From contig JAWRVZ010000065.1 in NCBI GenBank assembly GCA_037043235.1, positions 675,501 to 739,500 on the forward strand: DNA of 64,000 nucleotides, given 5' to 3'. Shown here piece after piece: positions 1 to 11,725 of the stretch; position 1 is the stretch's first letter, and every line of letters begins with the position of its first letter. Position numbers and translations under genes: made by a program. Under the pieces are notes generated by a model. It was not told where the DNA came from and searched no databases. It worked only from the letters and a program-made list of their open reading frames with translations. This stretch comes from Rhodeus uyekii (Eukaryota > Chordata > Actinopteri > Cypriniformes > Acheilognathidae).

Positions 1-250
1 AAGCCTAATTACCTTCAAGTGGTCATTAAACGAGCAATTGGACATTGGCCAATGAGATTTGCATGCCACGCCACTCCTAATTGGACATGCGGGTATAAAT
101 ATGGCAGGCACACACTTATCATTGATGTTTTACTGAGGAGCCGAGACAGGGCTCCCAACCATTCAGCGGTGGTTCAGGGCTGTGGCAGGAGGGACATAAC
201 TTCTCATTTCCCTCCTTCAGCAAACGGGGGTTACATTAGTAACCTGGGCG
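1..250. repeat. Terminal repeat of the DIRS-like element
   Basis: This segment carries the TATAAATA box (~93) and the GTTACATTAGTAAC palindrome (~230) that mark DIRS-type termini. The partner inverted terminal repeat is not present between here and 2.1 kb, so the element is either truncated on its right or continues to the left of the window. Confidence 0.5.
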
Positions 251-1326
251 TTCCCATTCAGTCAGTCACATTCAATGTTATGTTGTTACTGATATATTGG
301 GGTCCTTATGGAAAACGCCACAGCCACTGAACTGTCTTATGAGTGTCGGAGATGCTGATGCTAGCAGCTGTCGTATACCCTATGGCAACTGCACTCACAT
401 TGTAACCTACCCAGTGCCCCATGTATGTGCAAGTAGAATAGTCCTTTATACCAAAGGAATGAAAGGGAGCGGGCATATTCTGGAGATGGTCATAGTTTCT
501 TAGCGTGCATAGCTCTTGTCGTGACATTTCATGGCAGAGTGCTTCAGATCTCAATTCTCATCACATTTAAACCATGACCAGTGTTGTTACTGCTGTGAAA
601 GCATGACTAGTCCAATGGAGAGGGATCCTGTGGAGCTCACACCCTGCCGAAAGGGCGGTAACGTGGTGCATGCACATATGACCCGACTGATCCATGGGGC
701 AGTACTGCATATGGAAGGACTCTGTAGTACTTCCTGCCTTGAGATGGAGGAGATACTACCGATGTAGGGGCGGGGCAGAACAGAACTGCTGAGGGAAAGA
801 CACAGGCATACTCACAGGGCAACGTATCATGGACAGTACACATATTGGATTACCAAGGGGGAATCACAGCAAATACGCATCTAGCCTGGTACTAGGGCTG
901 GCCAGCCAGGCAAGTCTGACGGGTGAAGGGTTCACCAAGTGGGTGCAAGTAGGTACTCATATCCCCCTGTTAGAGGGGACTGAGAATGGTGTTTGTACTC
1001 AACACACAGGAAGAAACAGGGCTGGTCCGAACTCAAGGAATGATTTGCTGACCGAAAATGCCTGAAGTTAAGTCCTCCCCTTCCTGTACAGAGATAACAT
1101 GTGGAGGTTCTAGAGGTCTGGATGTGGGTCCCATATGGTGTCCCATCCCTCAGAAAGCAGGTCCTGAACAACTGGCTGTGGGGAGACTACTGGGAGGCAA
1201 ACAGATCAACAGGTCTACCTGTGTGTCCTGAAATTGACTCCAGATCAGCTGGACCACTTGGGGATGGAGTCTCCATTCTCCTGGGAAAGTGAGCCGTCAT
1301 GAGAGCCACACGGGATGAGATTGAGA

Positions 1327-1740
1327 TCAGTGATTTGAGCTGCTACTGATCCTAGAGGAGGAGATGGCGAGCAAGTTGTGACATGAGAGTACGGGGCTCT
1401 TGGCGGTTGAAGTAACAGTCACAGTGCTGTCCAATTGGACTAACATCTGCTTTCCTTGAAACAAAGCTTGAAATGGGCGCACAGCACACAGCACTGCCAG
1501 CAACTCCAGGCATGCCGGTGCAGTCGAGGTCTCTTGGTCCACCTGTCTCAGGACTCTCATCTGGATGCTTTGAGGGTTTAGCGGTAGCCTGGACAGGGTG
1601 TGTCGCCTTCCTGTGGACTCGATAGGGAGGTCTGAATCACTGTGGTCATGCTCAAGTTGGTGTAGATGCCACAGGGGGATGCTCTTAATGATAAGTACAC
1701 TGAGGACCAGCCTGTTGCGGCCTGGTGGCAAAGACGTCAC
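1327..1740 (-). pseudogene. RNase H-like fragment of the retroelement
   Basis: This is an open stretch of 137 codons. Its middle contains CLELLAV, then FQALFQGKQMLVQLDSTVTV, which follows the pattern of the RNase H region of DIRS and gypsy polymerases: a catalytic Glu in an xxLELxAV helix, then hydrophobic strands ending in a (D/T)D(S/N)T motif. The usual tail HINxQGG after the DST motif is lost or scrambled, and no reverse-transcriptase domain is readable upstream, so I regard it as a relic rather than a gene. The family could equally be gypsy; the neighbouring terminal repeat favours DIRS. Confidence 0.4.
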
Positions 1741-2099
1741 AGGATGTTCTTTATGGCTTCTGGACTGCCAAGGACTGCTGACCGAAGTCCTTTACCGTGT
1801 TGTAGAACAGACCAAAATGGGAGATGGGGGGCTTCGAGAAAGTAAACTTAGTCTGCGTACTTCATCTCAGCTAAGTCCAACCAGCTAAGTGCTGCTTCTG
1901 GACCACCAGGGTGAACATCATCTGGCAGAGGGCCTGCGCCGTAACTTTCAGATTAGTTGCTGTACGCGGTTCCTGCATCAACCCCTGCTAAGAACTACCC
2001 TCATGCAACTCTTTGAGAGCTTTTGTCTGATGGACCTGCAGGATACAACTTTGATCAACATTGATGATGAGTAAATGATAATATAATTTTCATTTGTTA

Positions 2100-2335
2100 T
2101 GCAATTGGATATTAATCAACCCATATAATATGCACTTTCAATGTACTTGCAGTGTACTTACCAAGAAAGTACTGAATAATATCATGTAACTACAAGGTTA
2201 AGATATATGGTTGAGATAATGTTTAGGGATAGGTTCAAGACTAGGACCTAGTTATTGCCCAGTTATTGTAATTACTACTATATAGTATATAGTATTCACA
2301 TGCAAAACAGGACTGTAAAATAAAGTGCTACATTA
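2100..2335 (+). repeat. Dispersed cyprinid-type repeat
   Basis: Landmarks are GTGTACTTACCAAGAAAGTA at ~2152, GGGATAGGTTCAAGACTAGG at ~2226, CCTAGTTATTGCCCAGTTAT at ~2248 and a tail reading AGGACTGTAAAATAAAGTG. A second partial copy of the same family lies at 10735-10870, which shows directly that it is repeated within this window. No coding potential. Confidence 0.65.
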
Positions 2336-3569
2336 TTTTCTTTCCTGTATGCTTTTTATTTTTCTCCATTTGTGAGTTTTGTGACTCAAGTATGAGCTGG
2401 CATAGTCATGCCCCCTGCGGTTCGTTTATTCAGAAGAGCCCATAACATGGGACATCCCTTCCTCAGGTAATCACCCTCTCAGAAAGAGAAAAACCAGCAC
2501 TCAGAAAGAGAAATACACTACTGCCTGCCATACAATTACTGGATTAATCATGTTATTCTATTGCTGAACCCCCCTGAGAGAGTGGGAGAGATTGTGGTGG
2601 GGGTGGAGGGTATTTTGTTAAAGATCTGCTTTTTCAGAGCATTTTCCAAATGGCATGTTAAAACCAGGAGGTCATGGGGTCAGGACTCTTAATTACACTC
2701 CAACAGGATAGAAATGGCCAGAAGAGAAGCGTTGAAAAAAGACTAGAAAAGAGGACAAATGCAAAATGATATTGCAGGAAATTACAGCTTTGGTAATATT
2801 GCAGAATCCCCTCTATTTCTCTATACAATGCAGATGAGTCCCACAATCAGGTCTGGCGAAGGTGTCAGTGCAGGTCCTTATTAATAACAATACAAGAGAA
2901 ATGGCCTCTCATACAAAATCACTGTGGCTCCCCTCTCCCAATGTGAGAGTGCAGAACAGAAAAAACAAGGGAAGTGTCTCATGAATGTATATTTAACTAT
3001 TTTTTTCTACAAGCATAATTTTTTTTCAGATTTGCAGAAATATTTTCTGGTTTGCAACTGTTTCACTCTTCTCATATTGTCTGTACCTGTGATGCTTGTG
3101 TGAAATTTGACCAACATGGAAAACCAAATAAATTTGGATACAATTTTCCCCTAAGTGGGTTGTAAATGTTGTATTACAATAGAAAATATACATTTATTAC
3201 ATTTTCTATTTTAATTTAATACTGGTACACAATTTGTACAAAATTCGAGCTATTTGGTCACTTTTGGCATTTCGTAATATCTCGCATATTTTACAACAAT
3301 ATTTGCATTATTCTAATAGCTACAACTTTAGTTCATGTGCATTTCCCCATTGTGGCTGCAGCAGTCAATATGGACCCACTTTGCACATCACAATAAATCT
3401 TTTCTTCCGTACTTATGTACTAATAGCTGGTACCAATAGATGTTTAGCAAAGTGCTTTGACAGGCTTAAAGGTCAGAGGTGAAAGACCATTACTGGTTTC
3501 TCAAAGATGGGTCAAATTTGAGACCCAAAATGAAACCTTTTTTATTAAACGTTATTTGTGTGAAACATT
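2336..3569. other. AT-rich intergenic DNA, nothing recognised
   Basis: Contains short open frames only, poly-T and poly-A runs, and a short A-rich ending around 3120-3140. No splice-flanked exon, repeat terminus or RNA gene was seen. Confidence 0.6.
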
Positions 3570-3850
3570 TTGGTAATGGTTTACAATGAGGTTTAATTTG
3601 TTAACATTAGTTATTTACATGAACTGACAATGGAAAAAAACAACTTCTAAAGCATTTACAAATCTTAGTTAATTTTAACATTTACAAATACACTATTAAA
3701 ACCATAAGTTGTAGCTACTATTATTATTTAATGCACCTGAGCAAACATGAACTAACAATAAACAGTTGTGTTTTTATTAACTAATCTTGACAAATATTAC
3801 AAATGTATTTATCAAATGTATTTATCATTGTTAGTTGGTAACCTCTTTTA
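3570..3850. repeat. Dispersed 'GTTAACATTAGTTA' cyprinid-type repeat
   Basis: The block is built from diverged iterations of GTTAACATTAGTTA, CATGAACTAACAAT and TTAACATTTACAAAT phrases. It starts near TGGTTTACAATGAGG and ends near CATTGTTAGTTGG. This composition matches a very abundant zebrafish and carp repeat as I remember it. Probably a non-autonomous DNA element; the ends are too diverged to define inverted repeats here. Confidence 0.6.
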
Positions 3851-4399
3851 CTTAAATCAACTAATTGGACCGTATTTTCCAGTTGTGTGATATTCCCCCA
3901 GTATTAGCACTGTAACCCTTTCACTGTTTGTGTATCACTCCGCGTGCAGCAACTGTCATGGCAATCAAGCAAATCCACCATATTTTTAATAAAAATATAC
4001 TCATTGTAGTGCCACAAGATGTAGTTTTATGTTTTCAGGTGAGAATGTAGTTGTTTTCTTCGTTTACCTTTTCCTTGAATCATCTCTGAAGTTTTTTTTT
4101 TAAACGACTTATATTTATCTTCGTCTTTGTGCAATTTTTTGTCCTATTTTTTCATAAATTCAATTGTTTGTTTTCTTTGTTCAAGATAAATTAGCAATAT
4201 GCCACTCAGCATTGGATTATGGCTGTATTTCAGCATCACTGTGATTTGGCCGTAGATAATCACAGTGTCCTAATATGAAGCCATATCGCACGGCCACGAG
4301 TGCAACATTGCGCTCAATACAACATTTCATCGACAAGTGAGAGGAAGGAACGAGTCGCTTCATTGAAGCTCATTGTATTATGTAGACAGAGTATTCTAA
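3851..4399. other. AT-rich intergenic DNA
   Basis: Low-complexity T-rich DNA with a moderately complex stretch at ~4200-4380. No feature is supported. Confidence 0.5.
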
Positions 4400-4665
4400 T
4401 TAAAGGATAGTTCACCCATTTACTCACACTCATTTCATTTCAAACCTGTATGACTTTCTTCTGTGGAAGTTAAAAGAAGATATTTTGAGAAATGACTCCA
4501 TGTTTTGTTTTTTTATCCTTGCAATAGATATCATTGTTCACATAACTAATACTAATATTCCTTTTTTGTAGCATCTTTTTTGTGTTTTGCAGAAGAGTTG
4601 GAACAGGTTTTGAAGGTGAAGTAAATGATTGCCACATTTTCATTTTTGGGTGAACTGTCCCTTCA
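4400..4665. mobile_element. MITE with AAAGGATAGTTCACCC termini
   Basis: The left end reads TAAAGGATAGTTCACCC and the right end GGGTGAACTGTCCCTT, an inverted pair. Inside are CAAACCTGTATGACTTTCTT and AAGAAGATATTTTGAGAAAT. This is the structure of one of the commonest cyprinid MITE families (recognised from memory). The interior is shortened and diverged, and there is no transposase. Confidence 0.75.
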
Positions 4666-5389
4666 AGTTAGAAACATTGTTACTTCCCGACACTGCTGAT
4701 AGTTGTAAAGCACACATGAACAGGTGTTTGACAGTTGCCTTATGGTACAGAAACTAATCTCTATAGAAGTTTTAAAACATTAGACATCATGGATTTGCTG
4801 ACTTTGGGAGAGTAAAACTGGGCACCACCTGAGTATCACACACTACCAGACTTTCAAGTGATTTCAAATACAATGGAAATAATATTCTAAAAATCAAATC
4901 AAAATATCATATTTGATACAGTATCCTCTGGCTGGATTCATAGTCTGCGCTCATCATGCACCAACCGATTTTCTGTGAAATTGGTCAACTCCAACAATCT
5001 GCAGATGGACTCTCACTTTGTCCTCCTCCAGAATTAAATCAAATCAAAGAAAAATCCAGGCAAAATTTGTATAGTTTATACCAGCTTTATGACTATTTTC
5101 AAGCTTGGCTCTATTGCTTGGTCTAAAGTTTCATTCCACCGCCTTCCCTCTATAGAAGTGGCATTTTAGAACAGGTCAAAACTGACCAGGAGTCAATAAA
5201 GTAGTTAAATAATCTCACCATGACCCCAAATACTAGCTGTCATCTTAAAACAAGCAAACACGCTCTTTTAATCATCCCTCGTGTATCCTTTAAAAGGCAA
5301 TCCTCTTGCTTCTCCATCCAAATCAGCATGTGAGTGCGGCCACAGTGGTGACATTTTAATGTGGGTGTCGTCGTCTTGCCACCCTCACC
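4666..5389. other. Intergenic DNA, nothing recognised
   Basis: Only short frames. Moderate complexity rises from ~5270 towards the island that begins at ~5390. Confidence 0.5.
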
Positions 5390-5900
5390 ACCCCCCAACA
5401 ACATGAGACATGCTGTCTGATTTCGTATTCATACCGCGCATATTAATCAAGTCGCCCTGGCGCTGGCCAGTTTCGTCCCTCCATTCTGTCTGCCAATCTG
5501 CATATCCGCATATTACAGACGGAGGGCCCCGTATTTAATTTCCTACAGGAGCAGATAATGATCGGCTTGTTCATGCAGAGGGGGGCCTTTGTCAGGAGAG
5601 GTCTGATATTTCACGTGGAGTAGGAAAGCTCTGATTAATGCCGTGCTGAGCGGATTCCGCCGGCCCGTCGTTTCATTACAGGCGAGGTGATGAAACGACT
5701 CTTGTTGTCGGCAGGATAGAGGGTGGCCATTCGGCAGATTTACTGATGCTGTTTTAATATGTCTGAAAACATCTGTGGAGCTGGAGAGTGAGCAACAGGG
5801 GGAAGTGAGGAGAGACGTATTAGAGGGCCTGCTGACCCTGTCAGACACTAATATGAGTCATTTGTAATTTACATCAAACATGAGGCGAGTGTCTCATTGA
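5390..5900. promoter_or_regulatory. Candidate conserved non-coding element (far 5' flank of sox1)
   Basis: About 500 bases of high-complexity, balanced-composition DNA in an AT-rich flank, free of repeats. It contains homeodomain-type ATTAAT/TAATTT cores, CATATTAATCAA at ~5439, two TGCATAT/CGCATAT octamer-like words at ~5499 and ~5507, and TTAATGCCGTGC at ~5635. A 101-codon minus-strand frame (5543-5848) crosses it but has no recognisable domain. About 21 kb upstream of sox1 is a plausible place for a neural enhancer. Conservation itself cannot be seen from one sequence. Confidence 0.4.
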
Positions 5901-6049
5901 TGATTAACCCTTGTGTGTTAGAGCTGGCAGCAAAAGAGTTTTGACTGGCCCATGTCTTCTGAAACAAAGAAACCGGCAATAAAGATATTATTATTTATTT
6001 GCATTGGAAGGTTAGCATGACCTACACTCTTTATTGACATCTATGATTT

Positions 6050-6240
6050 CAGTTGGAACTTTCCGTTGCACAAAAGGTTTTAGTGAAAGAAGGTTCTTTA
6101 GATTGTTCACACTTCACATCAAGGTTTCAAAAGGTTTACGCGGTGATACCATAGAAAAAAAAATTGTGGGTTCACCAAATAAGTTTTCAGTGAACAATTC
6201 TTGTAAGAACTTTTTTTCTTTGTGTGAAGAACATGCATTT
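6050..6240. repeat. 'AAGGTTCTTTA' dispersed repeat
   Basis: Contains CCGTTGCACAAAAGGTTTTA, AGAAGGTTCTTTAGATTGTT and AAGAACTTTTTTTC phrases in the order typical of a cyprinid MITE. Related copies lie at about 20355-20500 and 37660-37860. No coding content. Confidence 0.55.
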
Positions 6241-8219
6241 TTCTTTTGCAAGTTTTTGCATTCATTTTTTAAAAGTAAATTGCACATTAATGGAATTAAG
6301 TAAAATCTATTAAAAAAAACTCCAGATGTCACAAGCAAGTTACTAAACCGAGTAAACTGAACAAAGCACAGATAAAACAAAGATGTCTCCTCAAAGAATC
6401 ATTGTAAACATTGCAAACAATTCCAAGTTCATAAGTTCAATAATATAAAGTTACACTCATATTTAATACACACTGTGAGGAGAGCAATTAATTTTTGCAA
6501 TTCAAGTTCAGATACTTTAGTATTGCATTTGTCCCTCAGAGGCCTCGCTGTTTTTTGAGCCCTGCACAGTGGTAGATCACGCAAGACCTCAGAGGAACGG
6601 CTGCTGTGCCACTGTTTAGCAAAATTAAATTGATTTAACATCATTGTAGTTGCACTAGATTTACATAACTTTCTCTTTACATCCAGAGAGCCCTTGTCTA
6701 ATTAAAACATTCTGCAAAATGAGAGAGTTGTTGACAGCTTTTTGTCAGCAGAATGCACTCTGGGGAGGCAAAGTCGTGATGTTTCTCGGGCATTCAAAAT
6801 AATGTATTTCTTTCCCTCTGCTTTTTCCAGCATCTAATATACCTGCATTTTATAAAGGTCACATAAGGGGTGGAGCTTGTCTTTTAGGATTGTGGGTGAA
6901 AATGAGAAACCTGGGTTAGTTGCCAGCTTATATTAGCCTACAACAAATAAAAATCGCCTATAAAACTGTAAAGTGATATACATGTAGTTGTAGTTATAAC
7001 TTTCAAATATGACAACAGTAACACTTTTGTTAAAAATAAATACAATTTAAATAGTTATGTGTTTATATTTTAGACCTGACAGGATGTTTTTTGCTGGAAA
7101 ATGTGTTCATGCGTCACTCGCCCCGTACATGTATCCTCGTAAATATAGAAAAGTTGGCGTGGGTTAGTTGTTACAATGAGCGAGAAAGGTTGACATAGTG
7201 CTGCTAAATCTTGGACCTCCATGGAATCACAGTTTTAGAAAAAATACCGAAACAGAGGAGAGTCTACAGACAAAAAGAGAATGCGACTCGTAATAAAACA
7301 AGAATCAACATTGTCTTGGCTTTTCAGAGAGGGCGAGAACTGAGAACTTTATTATTTGAAATAAAAGCAATGTGGAGATGGCATTTTTATTACTTGACAG
7401 GTGAGTAAGGTATTTTATTGAAAAGATGAAAAGCCAGATGAAAAGCATTATCTATTGTGAAGGGTCATTTCAATATGGTTGTTTTGGCGGTGTGGGGGAA
7501 TTTATTTTCAAGGAAGTACAATGTCTATGAATGGGTAAAGTAATGTTTTCAGCTAGTCAGCTTGATATCCTTTCCATCTAAACTGGTTATATCTCTCAAG
7601 GATACATACAAGGATACTTTTTAGGATACTTTGATAAAAAAGAAATGGAAAGTGAAATAGAAAATATAAGTCTTTTGAAACATTCTAAAAGTCTTGCTTC
7701 ATCTTTGCAGAATGGAAGTATAAAGTATGAAAAACATAATAGCACAATTAAAGTAATATATTATAGTAAAAAATTTAAGTATACTATAAAAATATTAATA
7801 TTAGAAAACAGAAAAAATGTTAGTTCATTGTTGCCTCTTGTCCATCATGACTTGAACATGTCATAAAATTGAATTAAACCAGTGTCCAGCTGAATTTTAT
7901 TGAGCAGCTGTTGGCACAGCTCTGTAGAATTTGTGTGAATGTTAATTGGTTTACGTTATTGATCGTGCTGAGAGCTCTTGGCATAAAAAGGCTTTGTTGC
8001 CACAGCAGCTGAAGAAAATATTGTTAACAGCCTTTAAAAAAACCCCCTGAAATTATGATTTTCTGAATTGTGAAAAGAAGTCATTGATTGAACCAAAACT
8101 CTGGGGAAGAGCCATTAATTTCTGATAATACCATACATCCCCAAATAAATCATTTTAAAATTCCTTTAAAATCCAACCAGACAGTAATAAATTACCAGGA
8201 ATAAGAAGCACCCATCTAA
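6241..8219. other. AT-rich intergenic DNA
   Basis: Short frames on both strands only (the longest are 88 and 73 codons). No domain, splice-flanked exon or repeat terminus is supported. A moderately complex patch at ~6520-6620 might be regulatory. Confidence 0.5.
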
Positions 8220-8950
8220 TTTCCTCTCAAGATAAGTGTGATTAATGGCAGAAACATTAGCTTGTTGCCTGATGTGTTGATTTTGAGCTAATGTCCAGTT
8301 GACAGAGGGTTAACTAAATCAGTTGCAGACACAGAGGGACCAAGACATAACTTGGTTTGCGCATCAATCCTCAATCTGTCATAGTTTAGGTCACAACTGT
8401 CATCCAGTTTGTTATGCCATTCAATGCTGGTCCCATTTAGGAGTGTGATGTGCCGTGCGGTATCTCTCCTCACAAAAGGAAGTCCAATTTTTCCTTCTGT
8501 GTTGCTTATCTGATGGTCCCAGAAATTTCATTTGATTGTAATTTTGATATGTGGAGTGCTTTTTCATGGCTTTTTCAGAATTTGGAGACTGACTGGTGGG
8601 CCTCCAGTTAATGGAGGTCTATGCTGGCAAACTTGGCAAGCCTGCTTGACCAGGTTACCAAATCCCTTTTTTGTAGAATCTCACATAAACCAAAGCTTAT
8701 TAGCTTCAAATGGCTTGAACGGATAATATGGGATAATACACTGGCTCACAGGCAGTTTGCCGCAAGGCCAGGACATTATTAAAGGTGAATGACATTCATG
8801 CTGCGACTAGCATTAGCGTGCTAATTGTGAAGACTGTAATTAGCCTTGTATAGCAAGGTTAGTGGCCTAGAGAAGCTGCGCTCTTTCTCTCACACATTGT
8901 TAAACGCACATCGTGGAGAAAATGCTAATCTGTTGTTTGGCTATTGTGCT
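8220..8950. promoter_or_regulatory. Candidate non-coding regulatory block
   Basis: Repeat-free, high-complexity sequence with several homeodomain-type words: GATTAATGG at ~8230, AGCATTAGCGTGCTAATTGT at ~8807 and TGTAATTAGCC at ~8835. Frames of 61-64 codons cross it without domains. It may be conserved; this is inferred from composition only. Confidence 0.3.
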
Positions 8951-8955
8951 TGCAG

Positions 8956-9057
8956 ACCTTGGAAGAGATGAGAGTGAACCTGGAGAGGCAGAGGAGCTAA
9001 GAGAAAGAATAATGGAGAGACAAAGCGTGAACCGAGCAAGACATAGCGGAGGAGAAG
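8956..9057 (+). other. Exon-like block of unknown transcript
   Basis: A purine-rich 102-base block is preceded by TTGTGCTTGCAG (acceptor-like) and followed by GTGAGC (donor-like). Its length is a multiple of three, and one frame stays open across it, encoding a charged Glu/Arg-rich peptide (contains EPGEAEELRER). Frame 0 has a stop, so if coding it would need a split leading codon. It could be an exon of a long non-coding RNA or coincidence. I do not recognise any protein. Confidence 0.25.
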
Positions 9058-10003
9058 GTGAGCGTGGTCGATTAAAGGGGGGATGAGAGAAGAGATGGTG
9101 AAGTTTAGGCTGACAAAATTAAATTAAATGTCAAGGAAAAATTTAGCAAGGGAAATTCCAAGGAAAATGAAAATTCTGTCAGTAATTACTCGGCCTCATG
9201 CTGTTATTATTATTATTTTGGAAGATAATTTTTTTTCTTTTCAAAAATCTTAGTTTTTTTGGTGGCTACACCTGTCAAGCATCAACAAGAACCTAAAAAA
9301 AAAATGTACATACAAATTGTACAAGATTTACGCATTTCAATTAATAGTGAAATTCCTTCAAATTTAATTGAATATTACATATTATGAATTTAGAATTTTA
9401 AATTAGTAAAACAAATAGAGCGTAATAAAATACTTTTTATAAATTTTAAACTTAAATTTTTACATTTAAATTTTCTTTGAAATGTATGAATATGAAACAT
9501 AAACTAAATTATCCATTACCAGATTTATGGCAAATATTTGATTAAGCTAAAAAAAAACTAATTCTTAATTCATATGTAATGATTATTTAATTCAAATTGA
9601 TGGAATTGTACTATTAATTGAAATATGTATATCTTCAAAAAAAAGGCTTAGTTTCTTTCTTTCTTTGTATCTTTTAAGTCTTCTGAAGCTGTTGTGTTAA
9701 TACAGTATGTTCACATCCTGAATTCAAAAACATTCAGAAACACCTTCAGCAGAGCTCATACTATCCAGTCATTCATATATTGCCCAATCCAAAAACATCA
9801 TCTGCAAGAAGTCTTCCAGAAATACAAGAAATACAGAAATACAATTGATGCAACTGTCTGCTTAAGCCACCACTGTCTGTGTGTTTTTAGATTGTAACAA
9901 TAATGCATCTGTGCAACAGTTTCTGCTTCATCAGAGTGGAAAAACACTGTAGTATTTAATATTTATATATATAAATAATTTATAGAGTTTCCATTCCAAT
10001 CCC

Positions 10004-10008
<5 letters not shown>
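9058..10008. other. Very AT-rich intergenic DNA
   Basis: Long A/T stretches, including a TTCTTTC run at ~9652-9665. No gene or repeat boundary identified. Confidence 0.5.

Positions 10009-10054
<46 letters not shown>
10009..10054. repeat. (TA)23 microsatellite
   Basis: Uninterrupted TA dinucleotides over 46 bases. Confidence 0.95.
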
Positions 10055-10055
<1 letters not shown>

Positions 10056-10734
10056 CAATATAGCATCTAACACTATGTAGGTACATACTGTATTTTTTTT
10101 AGGTCATTGGCACTTAGCTGTCAGAGGGATATAGCAACACTTTTTTTAATGTCTTTGTCTCTTATATCAGTTCCCCATTAGCAATTTTTCCAGGGCATTT
10201 TAAACAAGATAACCTCTATTTTGCTAAACGCCAGTCTCACAAGGTTTGAACTAAAAAAATGGGCACCCGTTAGTTTAAAATTGTGAGGGGGAAAAAAATG
10301 CGAGATTGAGTGAGTTACTGAATTTAAGTGAGAGCCGAGGAGTGCTGGTCTAGGTGAGAGCGCTTGGTAATTGTAGTGATTATAGCCTTTGCTTCCTCTT
10401 CACCCTTTGATGCTGTAACTGTATAGCGTTACCTTCAAAGACTGAGAATAGAGACCCCATTATGAACCTATTCTCTCAACATTACCTCTCTTACACACAA
10501 ACAGTCTCTGTCTCACACATATACTAAAGCCTTACTCGACATGTTGTTTAAGAACATGCATATCATTCTAATAAAACAACTTGCAAGTTATTAGACCAGA
10601 GAAATAGTGGTCCAAAAAGGTTTATACAAAATCTTCCAATCTAACCCTCATGCAGATTTGACCTTTAACCCCAGTTCAACACACCTGAACCAGCCAATGA
10701 AGGACTACTATATTGTACTTTATTGTATTCATTT
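10055..10734. other. Intergenic DNA with a short repeat relic
   Basis: Mostly unassigned. CAGTTCAACACACCTGAACC at ~10673 resembles the internal phrase of a widespread fish repeat, but too little remains to classify it. Confidence 0.4.
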
Positions 10735-10870
10735 TATTTTACAGTATGTGTATTTACAGTGTACTTACCAAAGAAAATACTGGTAAAATAAAATAACTAC
10801 ATGGGGCGGGGTTAGTACCTGGTTAGGAGTCGTATGAATGTAATCCAGATGTACTGCATTTGTCATATGA
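10735..10870 (+). repeat. Second copy of the 2.1-kb dispersed repeat
   Basis: Shares CAGTGTACTTACCAA, ACTACATGGGG and TTAGTACCTGGTTAGG phrases with the family seen at 2100-2335. Partial and diverged. Confidence 0.55.
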
Positions 10871-11154
10871 CCTACAGTGTTAGTTGTGTCCTTCCACTGT
10901 CCTTCCGTGGCATGATGGGATAGTAAAGCACCCATCAGATGTGCACTTCAGAATCTCTGGTTCCATCCGGGTTCTTTTTGCACACTGTTTTATGAAAACT
11001 GTGAATTCAGACATATACTGCACATGCTGTTTAAAAAAAAAAAAAGTGAATTGTGCCTATTTGGATGCAGGCCTAGAAACCTGATCTCATAATAAAACGT
11101 AACTACTTTACCAGGTGGTGATTTCATACAATGTGAAAAAAAAAAAAAAAAAAA

Positions 11155-11725
11155 AAACTGTCGGTATAACCCGCACCCATAGATTGATGAACTTTTTTGT
11201 GCAAGTTCACCATTCGAATTTCGAATGTTGCTCACATGACGGCAATTATTCATAACTGCTCAGGCTTGGTACACAGTGCTTGTGCGCGAAATTCACATAA
11301 TAAGAAAACAAACACAAGTCAGAATCAGAAGAAAAAGAAAAAGCAGTCTCTCCCGCTGTGCAGCAGCACGTCCCTTAAGAAGCGATTCTACAGGTGTTGA
11401 TCATCGGATGAGCTGAGAAGAGCCCGCCCTCATGCAGCACAGCCAATCACGTCGTCTTGCATGATTGACAGGTCAGACAGCCTATCAGCGTCAGCTGTCA
11501 GAGTGATAGTTCAAGCGCCAGAGACAACAACCCTCGCAAGAAAGAAAAACAGAAAGAAAATACCGCAAAAAACGTACATCCTTAGGGACGTAACAAATAT
11601 ATTGAAATATTACGTGTAAAAAATTTGTGATATAGTCCGCAACCTTATATAACCCGCACCCCCCCTCCCGCGGGGCTTGTAAAATCTGGTATAACCCACG
11701 GGTTATATGCAGGAAAATACGATAA
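11155..11725. mobile_element. Interspersed element with 'TATAACCCGCAC' ends
   Basis: The left part has TCGGTATAACCCGCACCC at ~11161, straight after a poly-A run (11138-11158). The right part has TATATAACCCGCACCCCC at ~11646, then GTATAACCCACGGGTTATAT at ~11691 and GCAGGAAAATACG. The repeated and inverted ATAACCCG words near both ends suggest a non-autonomous DNA element. The interior is GC-richer than the flanks and has no transposase frame. Family not identified; a related vertebrate repeat with similar 'GCGGGTTATA' ends is a loose comparison only. Confidence 0.5.

Larger units (their letters stand above)
1..2090. mobile_element. Decayed DIRS-like (tyrosine-recombinase) retroelement, left end beyond window
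   Basis: The first ~250 bases resemble the terminal inverted repeat of cyprinid DIRS elements as I remember it: a stretch with CCAATGAGA, a TATAAATATGGC core promoter at ~93-104, GAGCCGAGACAGGGCTCC at ~138-155, and the palindrome GTTACATTAGTAAC at ~230-243. The following ~1.8 kb is GC-richer than the flank and contains a minus-strand frame (1327-1740) with an RNase H-like stretch, which suggests the reverse-transcriptase side of the element reads leftwards. No long intact frame survives, so it is dead. A Ngaro-type element or another LTR-less retroelement is the alternative. The exact right boundary is uncertain; sequence character changes to AT-rich near 2075-2095. Family recognition is from memory, not from a search. 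Confidence 0.6.
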
